Of a stretch of DNA of 64,000 nucleotides, positions 1-10,496 are shown piece by piece (position 1 is the first letter of the stretch; each line of letters opens with the position of its first letter). The DNA is taken from assembly GCF_026015965.1 (NCBI RefSeq), contig NZ_CP110383.1, positions 901,808-965,807 of the forward strand, read 5' to 3'. A model generated the notes under the pieces. It saw nothing but the letters and a program-made list of their open reading frames with translations, did not search any database and had not been told where the DNA came from. The position numbers and the translations under genes are program-made. Source of the DNA: Selenomonas sputigena. GTDB taxonomy: Bacteria > Bacillota > Negativicutes > Selenomonadales > Selenomonadaceae.

Positions 1-753
1 GAGGGCCGTGACGAGGAGGACGGCGATGATGCCGCCGCGCCCCGGTACGAAGGAGAAACCATCTAAGGAAATGGCGGCGAGTCCCGGATGCGAGAGGATG
101 ATGGCGAGCGTGCCGCCAAGCATGGGCGATCCTCCGAATTCCTTCGCGGCGTTGACGCCGACGAGGATGTTCATGCCGAAGAAGACGGCATTTCCCATGA
201 GCCCGAGAAGTGCGGCATAAGGCGTCGCGGCAAGCGCAGGAAAAGTCTTGAGCGCGACGTTCAAAAGCCCCGTGATGATGCCGCAGGCAATGAAGGCAGG
301 AATCAGCGGGATGAAGATGTTGGCGATGCGCTTCAAGAAAAGCTTGGCGGGCGTTGCATTCCTCTTCCGGATGACTTCATGCAGTGCTTTGCCGTCGCCG
401 ACAGCAGAGTTTTGTGCGGCTTGACGTACGGACGGCGCATCTGCAGCATCGCTTCCGGCAGCGGTGTCCGCAGACGGCATTTCTGTCGTCGCGGCTGCAG
501 CTTCTTGTTCAAGCAATTCCTTGAAGCACGCTGTCACGGAGGCGGCGCGGCCGGGACCGAGGATGATCTGCAGCTCTCTCCCGCTCGTATGCGTGCCCAA
601 TACGCCGTCGAGCGCTTGGATCTTTTGCGTGAGATCGGGCATTTGCTCTTTGAGCTCAAGGCGCAGGCGCGTCATGCAGTTTGCCGCCTTGCAGATATTG
701 GCGGCAGGTCCGACGAGTCGGAGGATTTCCTTTGCAAGCGCTTCGGCTTTCAT
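1..753 (-). CDS. murP: PTS EIIBC component, MurP-like (3' end off window)
   Basis: Sugar-specific IIBC subunit of a phosphotransferase system; it should import and phosphorylate N-acetylmuramic acid (substrate inferred from the neighbour murQ). The frame is open from the ATG at 753 down to base 1 with no stop, giving 251 codons. Residues 1-80 form an EIIB domain with the phosphocysteine motif NCMTRLR. A short Ala/Ser-rich linker follows, then hydrophobic EIIC segments such as FIPLIPAFIACGIITGLL and GNAVFFGMNILVG. Its ATG overlaps the murQ stop (ATGA), so the two genes are translationally coupled. The C-terminal part of EIIC lies outside the window. A related PTS specificity such as sucrose or beta-glucoside cannot be excluded from the sequence alone. 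Confidence 0.82.
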   Translation of the reverse strand, partial: MKAEALAKEILRLVGPAANICKAANCMTRLRLELKEQMPDLTQKIQALDGVLGTHTSGRELQIILGPGRAASVTACFKELLEQEAAAATTEMPSADTAAGSDAADAPSVRQAAQNSAVGDGKALHEVIRKRNATPAKLFLKRIANIFIPLIPAFIACGIITGLLNVALKTFPALAATPYAALLGLMGNAVFFGMNILVGVNAAKEFGGSPMLGGTLAIILSHPGLAAISLDGFSFVPGRGGIIAVLLVTAL

Positions 754-1655
754 GAAGATTCCTCCTTCAGAGCGCGTCTGATATAGCCGTCGGAGGCGGC
801 AAGCTGCCGCTGCGCCTCCTCGGCAGGAAGATTAGCGAGGAGCATGAGGATGGCGAGTTTTGCACTGCCCGAAGCCTTCGCCAGCGCTTCTTCCGCCTCA
901 GCGCGGCTTTTTCCCGTCGCTTCGATGACGATGCGCCGCGCCCGTTCATCAAGCTTGGCGTTGGAACTTTTGACATCGACCATGAGGTTGCCGTAGACTT
1001 TGCCAAGACGAATCATCGCGCCCGTGGAGAGCATGTTGAGGATGATTTTCTGCGCCGTACCTGCCTTGAGCCGCGTCGAGCCTGTGATGACCTCGGGGCC
1101 GGTGACCGCCGTGATCGCGACATCAGCGAGTGCGGCGATGGGGGAGTCGGGCGTGCAGGCGACGGCGATGGTCGCCGCACCGAGCGAGCGCGCGTAGTCG
1201 AGGCCGCCGACGACGTAGGGCGTGCGACCCGAAGCTGCGATGCCGCAGAGCACGTCTGAAGAGCTAAGGCCACGTTCTCTGAGATCCTCCTGTGCGAGCG
1301 TGAGGGAATCTTCCGCTCCCTCCTGTGCACGGAAGACGGCATTCATACCGCCCGCGATGACGCCCTGTACGAGTTCGGGATTTGTGCCGAAGGTCGGCGG
1401 GCATTCGACGGCATCGAGAATGCCGAGCCTGCCTGACGTGCCTGCGCCTAGATAAAAAAGGCGGCCGCCTTTCTTTAGACGAACCGCAATGATTTCCACC
1501 GCCCGAGCAATCATGGGCAGGGCGTTTTCCACAGCCTCGAAGACTTTCCTGTCCTCATCATGGATGGTGCGCAGCATGTCGGAAACAGAAAGCTCGTCGA
1601 TGTGAAGCGTCGCCGCATTGCGTTGCTCCGTCGTGAGCCTGTCAAAATCGATCAT
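750..1655 (-). CDS. murQ: N-acetylmuramic acid 6-phosphate etherase MurQ
   Basis: Cytoplasmic SIS-domain etherase that removes the lactyl ether of MurNAc-6-P to give GlcNAc-6-P and D-lactate, part of cell-wall recycling. The 301-residue product matches the usual length of about 300. It carries the family signatures GAGTSGRLGILDAVECPPT and GPEVITGSTRLKAGTAQK, and a C-terminal UBA-like helical region. I chose the ATG at 1655 because GAGGTG lies about 10 nt upstream; a start 10 codons earlier has no such site. The gene is coupled to the PTS gene, so import and cleavage are co-expressed. An intergenic repeat copy sits about 50 nt upstream of the start, in the leader. Confidence 0.93.
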   Translation of the reverse strand: MIDFDRLTTEQRNAATLHIDELSVSDMLRTIHDEDRKVFEAVENALPMIARAVEIIAVRLKKGGRLFYLGAGTSGRLGILDAVECPPTFGTNPELVQGVIAGGMNAVFRAQEGAEDSLTLAQEDLRERGLSSSDVLCGIAASGRTPYVVGGLDYARSLGAATIAVACTPDSPIAALADVAITAVTGPEVITGSTRLKAGTAQKIILNMLSTGAMIRLGKVYGNLMVDVKSSNAKLDERARRIVIEATGKSRAEAEEALAKASGSAKLAILMLLANLPAEEAQRQLAASDGYIRRALKEESS

Positions 1656-1702
1656 GAAGGCAAAGCACCTCGAATTCTTTTTCATCGTTGAGAAGAATTG
1701 TA

Positions 1703-1810
1703 AATTACACACACAAAGATCCACTTCGTGGACATTGTGCGCTACCTTTAATGAAAGTTATCCAATCGGTCTGCGTCGTCGGCTTGACTTCTTGGACTTT
1801 CATAGTAAAA
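1703..1810 (-). repeat. Intergenic hairpin repeat family 1, copy A
   Basis: About 105 bp, similar to copies at 19692-19799 and 25870-25980. Read on the minus strand it begins TTTTACTATGAAAGTCCAAG and ends in an imperfect hairpin, GCACAATGTCCAC-GAA-GTGGATCTTTGTG. It lies between murQ and copA, with the hairpin end nearest murQ, and contains an open 32-codon ATG frame that is not conserved in copy C. I do not recognise it as a named element. Confidence 0.8.
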
Positions 1811-1945
1811 GAAACAACCTTCTTCAAATTCTTTATTTTGACATAAAAGGCGGAAATCCTCTTTTCCTGACAAAGAATTATCAAAAAAGTTCAATAAATT
1901 TTTGATAAGAAGAGGAATGTGTCTGCATACATTTGAAACTTGTTC
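1811..1945. other. AT-rich divergent intergenic segment with inverted repeat
   Basis: This is the rest of the murQ-copA intergenic region. It is much more AT-rich than the genes around it. It holds a perfect 10-bp inverted repeat, TTATCAAAAA at about 1878-1887 and TTTTTGATAA at about 1899-1908, separated by 11 bases. The repeat could be an operator for either divergent gene or just a weak hairpin. No coding frame here looks real. Confidence 0.45.
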
Positions 1946-1974
1946 TTGACAAACACCTCATCGACGTATATTCT
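1946..1974 (+). promoter_or_regulatory. Predicted sigma-A promoter of copA
   Basis: Consensus -35 TTGACA (1946-1951) and -10 TATTCT (1969-1974, four of six matches) with a 17-bp spacer. It lies about 40 bp upstream of the copA start and is followed by a GAGGAGGTG ribosome-binding site. No clear CopY or CsoR operator could be assigned. Confidence 0.6.
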
Positions 1975-2012
1975 GTTCAAATAGTCATAGGAAGCGAGGA
2001 GGTGTTTCTCTT

Positions 2013-4631
2013 ATGACGGAAAATGAAAAGTATCAGATCACAGGCATGTCGTGCGCGGCGTGCAGTGCGCGTGTTGACAAGGCGGTTCGCCATCTGGAAG
2101 GCGTGCGGGAAGTGTCCGTGAACCTTCTGACGAATTCGATGCTCGTAAGCTACGATGCGCCGCTGACGTCGGAGACGATCTGCGCCGCCGTCGAGCATGC
2201 GGGCTATGGCGCGAGCCTTGCCGCCGGCAAGGGGGCAGGGCGGGCGAAGGATATGCGAGAAGAGCGAGAGGCGCTTGAAGATCATGAGACGCCGAAGATC
2301 TTGCGCCGCTTTATCGTGTCGCTCGTGCTCCTTATGCCGCTCCTCTATGTTTCTATGGGACACATGCTTCTTGCGCTTCCCATTCCGCAGGCGATGGAGA
2401 ACAATGCGCTCGTCATCGGTCTTTATGAGCTTCTTCTCGCCGTCGCCGTCATGATCGTTAATCAGAAATTCTTCATCAACGGCTTTCGCAATATCTTTTC
2501 GGGCGGCGTGAATATGGATACGCTCGTAGCTCTTGGCAGTGCGGCGGGTTTCGTTTACAGTACGGGAAATCTTTTCTCCATGCTTCTCGCGGCGCGTGCC
2601 GGCGACTGGCAGAGCGTCGCGGCGGGCGGCATGGATTTCTACTTTGAGACGTCCGCGATGATCTTGACGCTCATCACGGTGGGCAAGTGGCTGGAAAGTC
2701 GCAGCAAGGGCAAGACGACGAATGCCATCAAGGGGCTCATGGATCTTGCACCCAAGACGGCGCGACTCGTGAAGGACGGCGAGGAGGTCGTCGTCGCCGC
2801 GTCGGAGGTCGCCGTTGGCGACATCTTCCTCGTACTGCCGGGCGAGAGCTTTCCCGTCGACGGCAAGGTGCTCGAAGGTGAGAGCGCCGTCAACGAGGCG
2901 GCGCTGACGGGCGAAAGTCTGCCTGTGGACAAGGCGCCGGGCAGTCTCGTGAGCGCCGCCACGATCAATCAGAACGGCGCTTTGACCTGTGAAGCGCGGC
3001 GCGTCGGCGAGGATACGACGCTGCAGCAGATCATCGAGATGGTGCAGAATGCCGCTGCTTCAAAGGCGGAGATCTCGAAGCTCGCTGACAAGGTGTCGGG
3101 CGTATTCGTTCCCGTCGTCATTGTTTTGGCTATTGCTACGGGCGCTCTTTGGCTGCTTCTGGGTGAGACGGCGAGCTTCGCTCTCGCGCGTGCTGTCAGC
3201 GTGCTCGTCATCAGCTGCCCATGCGCCCTGGGGCTTGCAACGCCCGTCGCCATCATGGTCGGCAGCGGCAAGGGAGCGAAGAACGGCATTCTCTTCAAGA
3301 CGGCGGCTGCTTTGGAGGCAACGGGCAAGGCGGACTTTGTCGTGCTCGACAAGACGGGCACGATCACGGAAGGAAAGCCTCGCGTGATGGATCTCGTGCC
3401 TGCTGCGGGTGTAGGGGAAGAAGAGCTTCTTTGCGTGGCGGCCGCCTTGGAGGCGCAGAGTGAACATCCGCTTGCCGTTGCCGTCCGGCGCGAGGCAGAA
3501 GAGCGCGGCATTTCTTTCTCGAAGGTGCAGGATTTCCAGGCACTGCCCGGGCATGGCGTTACGGGCACGGCGGAGCTTTCGGGTGAACGTCGAGAGGTGA
3601 TCGGCGGCAGCATGGCGCTGATGAAGGAGAAAGGGCTTCTGACAGCGGACATGAAGGCGGCGGCGGAAAAGCTCGCGTCGGAGGGAAAGACGCCGCTTTT
3701 CTTCGCCGCTGCGGATCGCTTGCTCGGCATCATCGCCGTCGCTGACGCCTTGAAGCCGGACAGCCGCGAGGCGATCGAGGAACTTCTGCGCATGGGCGTG
3801 CAGCCCGTCATGCTGACGGGAGACAACCGCCGTACGGCGAACGCGGTCGGCGCGAAGCTCGGACTTTCTGCCATCGTCGCCGACGTTCTGCCCGACGGCA
3901 AGGAAGAGGTCGTGCGCCGTCTGCAGGAGGGCGGCAGGACGATCATGGTAGGAGACGGTATCAACGACGCGCCCGCTTTAACGCGTGCCGATGTCGGCAT
4001 CGCCATCGGTGCGGGCGCTGACATTGCCATGGATGCTGCCGACGTCGTCCTTATGAAGTCGTCACTCAGGGATGTCGTCGCGGCCATCCGCCTTTCGCGG
4101 CAGGTCATCCGCAACATCAAGGAAAATCTCTTCTGGGCGTTTTTCTACAATGTCATCGGCATACCGCTCGCGGCAGGCCTTTGGTTGCCCGTGTTCGGCA
4201 TCGTATTGAGTCCGATGTTCGGCGCGGCGGCGATGAGCCTTTCGAGTTTCTGTGTCGTGATGAATGCCTTGCGGCTGAACTTTTTTGATGTTTATGACGA
4301 TAGGAAAGACAAGCGCAAGGTTCTGCGTGAACTGCCCGGCTTCCTTTTACAGAAGGAAGCAGAGGCGGGAGCGGAAGAAGTTGCACAAATGCAGGCAGAT
4401 GAAAAATTGGAGGCAAGTGTAATGAAAAAGACGATTTCTATCGAAGGTATGATGTGCGGCCACTGCGTAGCCCATGTGACGAAGGCTTTGGAAGGCATGA
4501 ACGGCGTAGAAAAGGCGGAAGTCAGCCTGGAAAACAAGAATGCCGTCGTCACCCTGAGTGCTGACGTTTCGGACAAGGCTCTTTCGGCGACGATCGTCGA
4601 TGCAGGCTACGAAGTCGTCGGTATCAGCTGA
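2013..4631 (+). CDS. copA: Copper-translocating P1B-type ATPase CopA
   Basis: Inner-membrane Cu(I) exporter driven by ATP. The 872-residue protein has an N-terminal heavy-metal-binding domain (GMSCAAC, Cys14/Cys17), membrane helices, the actuator TGES loop, the metal-site motif SCPCALGLATP (about residue 400), the phosphorylation motif DKTGT (about 446), SEHPLA, TGDNRRTA and GDGINDAPAL (about 648). Unusually, a second heavy-metal domain (GMMCGHC, about 815-818) is fused at the C terminus, after the last helices and a Glu/Ala-rich linker. It starts at an ATG behind a strong GAGGAGGTG site. No regulator gene is adjacent. The gene ends at a strong terminator, so it is monocistronic. The CPC motif supports Cu/Ag rather than Zn/Cd. 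Confidence 0.95.
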   Translation: MTENEKYQITGMSCAACSARVDKAVRHLEGVREVSVNLLTNSMLVSYDAPLTSETICAAVEHAGYGASLAAGKGAGRAKDMREEREALEDHETPKILRRFIVSLVLLMPLLYVSMGHMLLALPIPQAMENNALVIGLYELLLAVAVMIVNQKFFINGFRNIFSGGVNMDTLVALGSAAGFVYSTGNLFSMLLAARAGDWQSVAAGGMDFYFETSAMILTLITVGKWLESRSKGKTTNAIKGLMDLAPKTARLVKDGEEVVVAASEVAVGDIFLVLPGESFPVDGKVLEGESAVNEAALTGESLPVDKAPGSLVSAATINQNGALTCEARRVGEDTTLQQIIEMVQNAAASKAEISKLADKVSGVFVPVVIVLAIATGALWLLLGETASFALARAVSVLVISCPCALGLATPVAIMVGSGKGAKNGILFKTAAALEATGKADFVVLDKTGTITEGKPRVMDLVPAAGVGEEELLCVAAALEAQSEHPLAVAVRREAEERGISFSKVQDFQALPGHGVTGTAELSGERREVIGGSMALMKEKGLLTADMKAAAEKLASEGKTPLFFAAADRLLGIIAVADALKPDSREAIEELLRMGVQPVMLTGDNRRTANAVGAKLGLSAIVADVLPDGKEEVVRRLQEGGRTIMVGDGINDAPALTRADVGIAIGAGADIAMDAADVVLMKSSLRDVVAAIRLSRQVIRNIKENLFWAFFYNVIGIPLAAGLWLPVFGIVLSPMFGAAAMSLSSFCVVMNALRLNFFDVYDDRKDKRKVLRELPGFLLQKEAEAGAEEVAQMQADEKLEASVMKKTISIEGMMCGHCVAHVTKALEGMNGVEKAEVSLENKNAVVTLSADVSDKALSATIVDAGYEVVGIS
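4422..4631 (+). CDS. Possible internally initiated CopZ-like copper chaperone
   Basis: In-frame ATG at codon 804 of copA. It is preceded by GGAGG (4409-4413) with an 8-nt spacer, an ideal ribosome-binding site inside a coding sequence. Translation from here would release a 69-residue protein, MKKTISIEGMMCGHC onward. That is the size and fold expected of a stand-alone CopZ chaperone with one CxxC copper site. Seen: the site, the spacing and the domain boundary. Inferred: that ribosomes use it. It could equally be a fossil of a former copA-copZ gene pair that fused. Confidence 0.5.
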   Translation: MKKTISIEGMMCGHCVAHVTKALEGMNGVEKAEVSLENKNAVVTLSADVSDKALSATIVDAGYEVVGIS

Positions 4632-4649
4632 TTGATCATTCGTGCGTGT

Positions 4650-4690
4650 GCGCCTCCTCTAGGATATAGGGGAGGCGCGTTTGTTTTTTT
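4650..4690 (+). terminator. Rho-independent terminator after copA
   Basis: GCGCCTCC (4650-4657) pairs with GGAGGCGC (4671-4678) across a 13-nt loop, followed by a T-rich tail with TTTTTTT. It lies 18 nt after the copA stop. Confidence 0.85.
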
Positions 4691-4756
4691 ATAAGGATAT
4701 AATTAAAATATTTTAACCTGTCGCTTGTGACAGTGCGATATGCAGATTGTTCATGA

Positions 4757-4762
4757 TATAAT
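4757..4762 (+). promoter_or_regulatory. Candidate -10 box upstream of the nucleotidase gene
   Basis: A perfect TATAAT lies in an AT-rich stretch about 120 bp before the 5'-nucleotidase start. No good -35 hexamer sits at 16-18 bp. A structured repeat (4767-4837) begins a few bases downstream, so it would form the start of the transcript. Confidence 0.35.
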
Positions 4763-4766
4763 TTTT

Positions 4767-4837
4767 AGAAAGCACCGATAAAATGAAGTCGCCTGGATTT
4801 GTGAAGATGGGTGGCTGGATTTATCAGTGATTCCTTT
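4767..4837 (+). repeat. Structured repeat family 2, short (arms-only) copy
   Basis: About 70 bp with imperfect terminal inverted repeats (AGAAAGCACCGATAAAAT at one end; the reverse complement of the other end reads AGGAATCACTGATAAAT). It matches the two outer arms of the 163-bp element at 36001-36163 but lacks that element's central part. The whole unit is a near-palindrome that would fold into one long hairpin in the leader of the nucleotidase gene. Confidence 0.75.
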
Positions 4838-4879
4838 ACGTATAGAATTTGTATTTGATGGTCAGAACAGGAGGTCTTT

Positions 4880-6481
4880 ATGAGAAACAAGATGCAAAAA
4901 CTCATCGGCGGTCTTTTCGCGGCGGCCTGGATTGCCTCTCTGCCGCTGATCGCACACGCGGATGCTGTCATTCTGCACACGAACGACGTGCATTGCGGTG
5001 TCGCAAAGAACATCCATATCGCTGCTGTCACACAGTACAAGCACGACTTGCAGAAGGAAAATCCGGAGGTCATCCTCGTCGATGCGGGCGATGCGGTGCA
5101 GGGAGAGCCGCTCGGCAGCCTCTCGCGCGGCGCGGCACTCATTCGCATCATGAACCGTGCCGACTACGATTTCGCCATCCCCGGCAACCACGAGTACGAT
5201 TTTGGCATGGATCGCTTCCTGGAGCTTGCATCGCAGCTCAAGTGCGGCTACTATAGCTGCAATTTCATCGACAAGAGGACGAATCAGCCTGTATTCAAGA
5301 CACATAAGATCGTCACGCTCGACGGCAAAAGAATCGCATTGATTGGCGTGACGACACCGGAAACGATTGTCTCGTCGTCGCCGAAGGAGTTTCAGGATGA
5401 GAATGGCAAGTTCGTCTATAGCTTCCTCGAAGATGAGGACGGCTCGAAGCTCTATGAGGGGATTCAGAAGGCGGTCGATGAAGCGCACGCGGAGGGTGCC
5501 CAGTATGTCATGCTCGTCGCCCATCTGGGCACGACGGGCGCCGTTCCCGTTTGGTCGAGCGGCGCCGTGGCTGCGCATACGAGAGGGATCGACGTCATCG
5601 TCGACGGACATTCGCATGAGCAATATACGCGCCTCGACAAGAACAAGGACGGCAAGGACGTCCTCGTCGAGCAGACGGGCACGAAGCTTGCGAGCGTCGG
5701 CAAGATCACCATCCATGATGACGGCACGATCACGGGTGAACTCGTCAAGGGGCTGACGGCGGTCGATGCCGATGTCAAGCGGCTTGTCGATGAGGAACTC
5801 GCGCAGGTGGAGAGGCAGCTTGCCAAGCCTGTCGGTACGACGACCGTTGACCTCGTGACCGATGTCGATGGTGAATACCGCGTGCGCAGCGGCGAGACGA
5901 ATCTCGGCGATTTTGTTGCAGATGCATTTCGCGCCTCGGTTCATGCTGATGTGGCGCTCGTCAATGGCGGTGGTTTTCGTGAGCCGATCTCGACAGGAAA
6001 AGTGACGTATAAGACGCTCGCAGCGCTGTTCCCCTTTACGAACAACCTTGTCGTCAGAAGTGTCACGGGGCAGCAGCTTCTTGATGCGCTCGAAATGGGG
6101 GCAGCAAAGTATCCCGAAGAATCCGGCGGCTTTTTCCATGTTTCAGGACTTACCTATACCATCGACGCGCGTGTGCCGTCTTCGGTGGTTCAAAATGAGC
6201 AGGGAGGCTTTGTTCGTGTCGACGGAGCTTATCGCGTCAAGGATGTCATGGTCGGCGGCGTGCCGCTCGACTTGACAGAGGATTATACGGTCGTCAGCAA
6301 TTCCTACATCATGAGGAACGGCGGCAACGGCATGACGATGTTCGACGGCACGCCGCTGCTGCGCGACACGGCGTTCTCCGACATCGACGCGATTGCCGAC
6401 TACGTCAAAGAACAGGGCGGCGTCGTCGGCGAGGGTTACGAGAATCCCGCCGGCGCGGGGCGCATCACAATCCTTGAGTGA
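4880..6481 (+). CDS. Exported 5'-nucleotidase / metallophosphoesterase (UshA family)
   Basis: Secreted calcineurin-like metallophosphoesterase with a C-terminal 5'-nucleotidase domain, probably dephosphorylating extracytoplasmic nucleotides. The 533-residue protein has an N-terminal signal peptide (about residues 1-27, ending AHA before DAVILHTNDVH). Metal-ligand motifs are HTNDVH, DAGDAVQG, PGNHEYDFG and VDGHSHE. The C-terminal substrate domain has NGGGFREPI and FPFTNNLVV. No LPXTG or membrane anchor is visible, so a soluble periplasmic location fits a diderm. AGGAGGT precedes the ATG. The gene is flanked by terminators and stands alone. UDP-sugar hydrolase or 2',3'-cyclic nucleotide activity cannot be separated by sequence. 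Confidence 0.9.
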   Translation: MRNKMQKLIGGLFAAAWIASLPLIAHADAVILHTNDVHCGVAKNIHIAAVTQYKHDLQKENPEVILVDAGDAVQGEPLGSLSRGAALIRIMNRADYDFAIPGNHEYDFGMDRFLELASQLKCGYYSCNFIDKRTNQPVFKTHKIVTLDGKRIALIGVTTPETIVSSSPKEFQDENGKFVYSFLEDEDGSKLYEGIQKAVDEAHAEGAQYVMLVAHLGTTGAVPVWSSGAVAAHTRGIDVIVDGHSHEQYTRLDKNKDGKDVLVEQTGTKLASVGKITIHDDGTITGELVKGLTAVDADVKRLVDEELAQVERQLAKPVGTTTVDLVTDVDGEYRVRSGETNLGDFVADAFRASVHADVALVNGGGFREPISTGKVTYKTLAALFPFTNNLVVRSVTGQQLLDALEMGAAKYPEESGGFFHVSGLTYTIDARVPSSVVQNEQGGFVRVDGAYRVKDVMVGGVPLDLTEDYTVVSNSYIMRNGGNGMTMFDGTPLLRDTAFSDIDAIADYVKEQGGVVGEGYENPAGAGRITILE

Positions 6482-6525
6482 AGAGGAAAGAATTTGCCGC
6501 TTTAGAAAACGTCGCTTTTCAAGGA

Positions 6526-6557
6526 CTGCCGTACGGAATGTGCGGCAGTTTTCTTTT
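6526..6557 (+). terminator. Rho-independent terminator after the nucleotidase gene
   Basis: CTGCCGTAC (6526-6534) pairs with GTGCGGCAG (6540-6548) over a GGAAT loop, followed by TTTTCTTTT. Confidence 0.8.
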
Positions 6558-6670
6558 GTGCGCTTCCTTACCGGTGGCGCGGTGCGCTTCTCTGTGATAT
6601 ACTATAGGAATCGTTGCATTTATCCGTGCTTCCTATCGTGCAGGGAAGGGAAAGGAAAGGGGCGTTGGTC

Positions 6671-7915
6671 TTGTCAGAAAAGCGAAGCGGCATGTGGTGC
6701 GGCGCAATTCTTTTCTTTCTGTGCGGCTTGTTCTTCTGCTGCTCCCATACGGCGTCGGCGGGTCGCGTGATCGACTTTCAGGGTGCAGGGAAGGCGCAGA
6801 GGGAGGCGGCGGCCAAAGAGGCGAAGCAGGAGAAGGCGCACGCATCTTCGCAGGAGATTCGCGTGGGGCTGTTCCTCGGGCAGAAGAGCGTGCTCATATC
6901 GTCGGACGCTGGATTTTCCATCGTCGAGGACGGAAGCGGCAAGGTGCTGACGACGATCGCGCCGAATGCCGCCATCAAGCTGGAGGGTGGCGGGGCGGGA
7001 ATCTTTCTCGATGGCAAGAGAATGTCGAGCGCATCCCTGCGCCTTGTGCCGCAGCGTGCCGAGGGCATCTTTCAAATCGGCGCTGGGCATTATCGCGGCA
7101 GTTTCTTCGTGCGTGTCGAGAGCAAGGGGCTTGACCTCATTGAGCAGCTTCCTCTTGACGACTATGTGAACGGCGTGCTCGCCGAGGAGATGCCCGCTTC
7201 GTGGCATATAGAAGCCTTGAAGGCGCAGGCGGTGGCGGCGCGAACTTATGCCCTTCGCAGCAAGGGACGCCATCGGTCGGAAGGTTACGACGTCTGCGCG
7301 ACGACACATTGCCAAGTCTACGGCGGCGTCGATGCGGAAACGCCCGCGACGCGTGCGGCGGTCGCGCAGACGGCGAATCAGGTACTCCTCTACGCGGGAA
7401 AGCCGGCGGAAACGCTGTTTCACAGTGATTCGGGCGGCATGACGGAAAGCCGCGAGGCGCTTTGGGGCGCGGGTGTGCCGTATCTCGTGCCCGTCAAGGA
7501 GGATGTGCAAAGGACAAGCCCGTGGCAGGTGATCTTGTCGGAAACGGATTTCCTCAGGAAGCTCGCCGCCGCAGGCAAGGAGGTGGGAAGCCTGAAGAAG
7601 ATCGGGCTTTCCCCGCTCGTCATCGGCAGAGGTGACGCCTACCGCACGCCTTCGGGACGCGTTTCGCACATGACGATCGAAGGCTCGAAGCGAACCGTGA
7701 AGCTGACGGGAAGCGAGATGCGCTCCCTCTTTGGTCTCAAAAGCACGCTCTTCGACGTGAAGCGGGAGAAGGGGCAGATCGTGATCGCCGGCTTCGGCAG
7801 CGGTCATGGCCTGGGACTGTCACAGCATGGCGCCGAGAGGCTTGCGGGCCGCATGAAGTATGACGCCATTCTGGCACATTATTATCCGGGAACGAAGTTG
7901 GAGATTCAGCCGTGA
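6671..7915 (+). CDS. SpoIID/LytB domain protein
   Basis: Probably an extracytoplasmic peptidoglycan-acting protein. SpoIID proteins are glycan-denuding lytic transglycosylases, and LytB proteins modify amidase activity. The 414-residue product has a signal peptide (CGAILFFLCGLFFCC ending near SASA). It carries the family core LPLDDYVNGVLAEEMPASW, LKAQAVAARTYAL, HSDSGGMTES and GFGSGHGLGLSQHGAERLA. I prefer the TTG at 6671 because GGAAAGGGG lies just upstream; an earlier TTG at 6614 would put a charged stretch before the signal peptide. queA follows 15 nt downstream. No sporulation genes are nearby, so a vegetative wall-remodelling role is more likely. Confidence 0.85.
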   Translation: MSEKRSGMWCGAILFFLCGLFFCCSHTASAGRVIDFQGAGKAQREAAAKEAKQEKAHASSQEIRVGLFLGQKSVLISSDAGFSIVEDGSGKVLTTIAPNAAIKLEGGGAGIFLDGKRMSSASLRLVPQRAEGIFQIGAGHYRGSFFVRVESKGLDLIEQLPLDDYVNGVLAEEMPASWHIEALKAQAVAARTYALRSKGRHRSEGYDVCATTHCQVYGGVDAETPATRAAVAQTANQVLLYAGKPAETLFHSDSGGMTESREALWGAGVPYLVPVKEDVQRTSPWQVILSETDFLRKLAAAGKEVGSLKKIGLSPLVIGRGDAYRTPSGRVSHMTIEGSKRTVKLTGSEMRSLFGLKSTLFDVKREKGQIVIAGFGSGHGLGLSQHGAERLAGRMKYDAILAHYYPGTKLEIQP

Positions 7916-7930
7916 GGAGAAGCGGAAAAT

Positions 7931-10089
<2,159 letters not shown>

Positions 10090-10196
10090 GGAAATTTCCT
10101 TTGCAATAAAGGGAAAAGGCGAGAAGTGTCGAAAGAAATGAATGGTATACGGTTAGACGTATGCGCGATTTTTGTTCTATCTTCGGGAGGAATATC

Positions 10197-10493
10197 ATGG
10201 ATGCAAATATGATGAATGCCCTTTATACATACGGCCCTTTGATCTTCATGGTGCTCGTCATCTACTTTTTGATCATCCGGCCGCAGCGCAAGGAGCAGAA
10301 GCGCCGCAAGGAGATGCTCGATGGACTCAGGCGCGGCAATCGCGTCGTGACGATCGGCGGCATTTACGGCACGCTGACCGAGGTGCACGATACGATGGTC
10401 AAGATGAAGATCGCCGAGCATGTGGAGATCGAGGTGTCGCGTGCGTCCATCCATGCGAATGTCACGGATGGCGGGGCGCAGGAGAAATCTTGA
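10197..10493 (+). CDS. yajC: Sec translocon accessory subunit YajC
   Basis: Small inner-membrane partner of SecDF. The 98-residue protein has one N-terminal membrane helix (LIFMVLVIYFLII), then the family motif RPQRKEQKRRKEML and a cytoplasmic beta domain beginning GNRVVTIGGIYGTL. The ATG at 10197 is preceded by GGGAGGAATATC; a possible upstream ATG at 10161 lacks a ribosome-binding site. secD and secF lie 1.7 kb downstream with three genes in between, so the usual yajC-secDF unit is interrupted. Confidence 0.93.
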   Translation: MDANMMNALYTYGPLIFMVLVIYFLIIRPQRKEQKRRKEMLDGLRRGNRVVTIGGIYGTLTEVHDTMVKMKIAEHVEIEVSRASIHANVTDGGAQEKS

Positions 10494-10496
10494 CGC

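Noticed and set aside
1618-1905. 95-codon frame crossing the murQ start and repeat copy A
   Set aside because: It is made of murQ antisense plus repeat sequence; the corresponding frame is disrupted or different in copies B and C.
1926-1940. Possible copper-box (TACATTTGAA) upstream of copA
   Set aside because: Matches only part of the TACAnnTGTA consensus and occurs once; too weak to call an operator.
4862-6139. 425-codon minus-strand open frame inside the nucleotidase gene
   Set aside because: The plus-strand protein has all metallophosphoesterase motifs and a signal peptide; the antisense frame has none.
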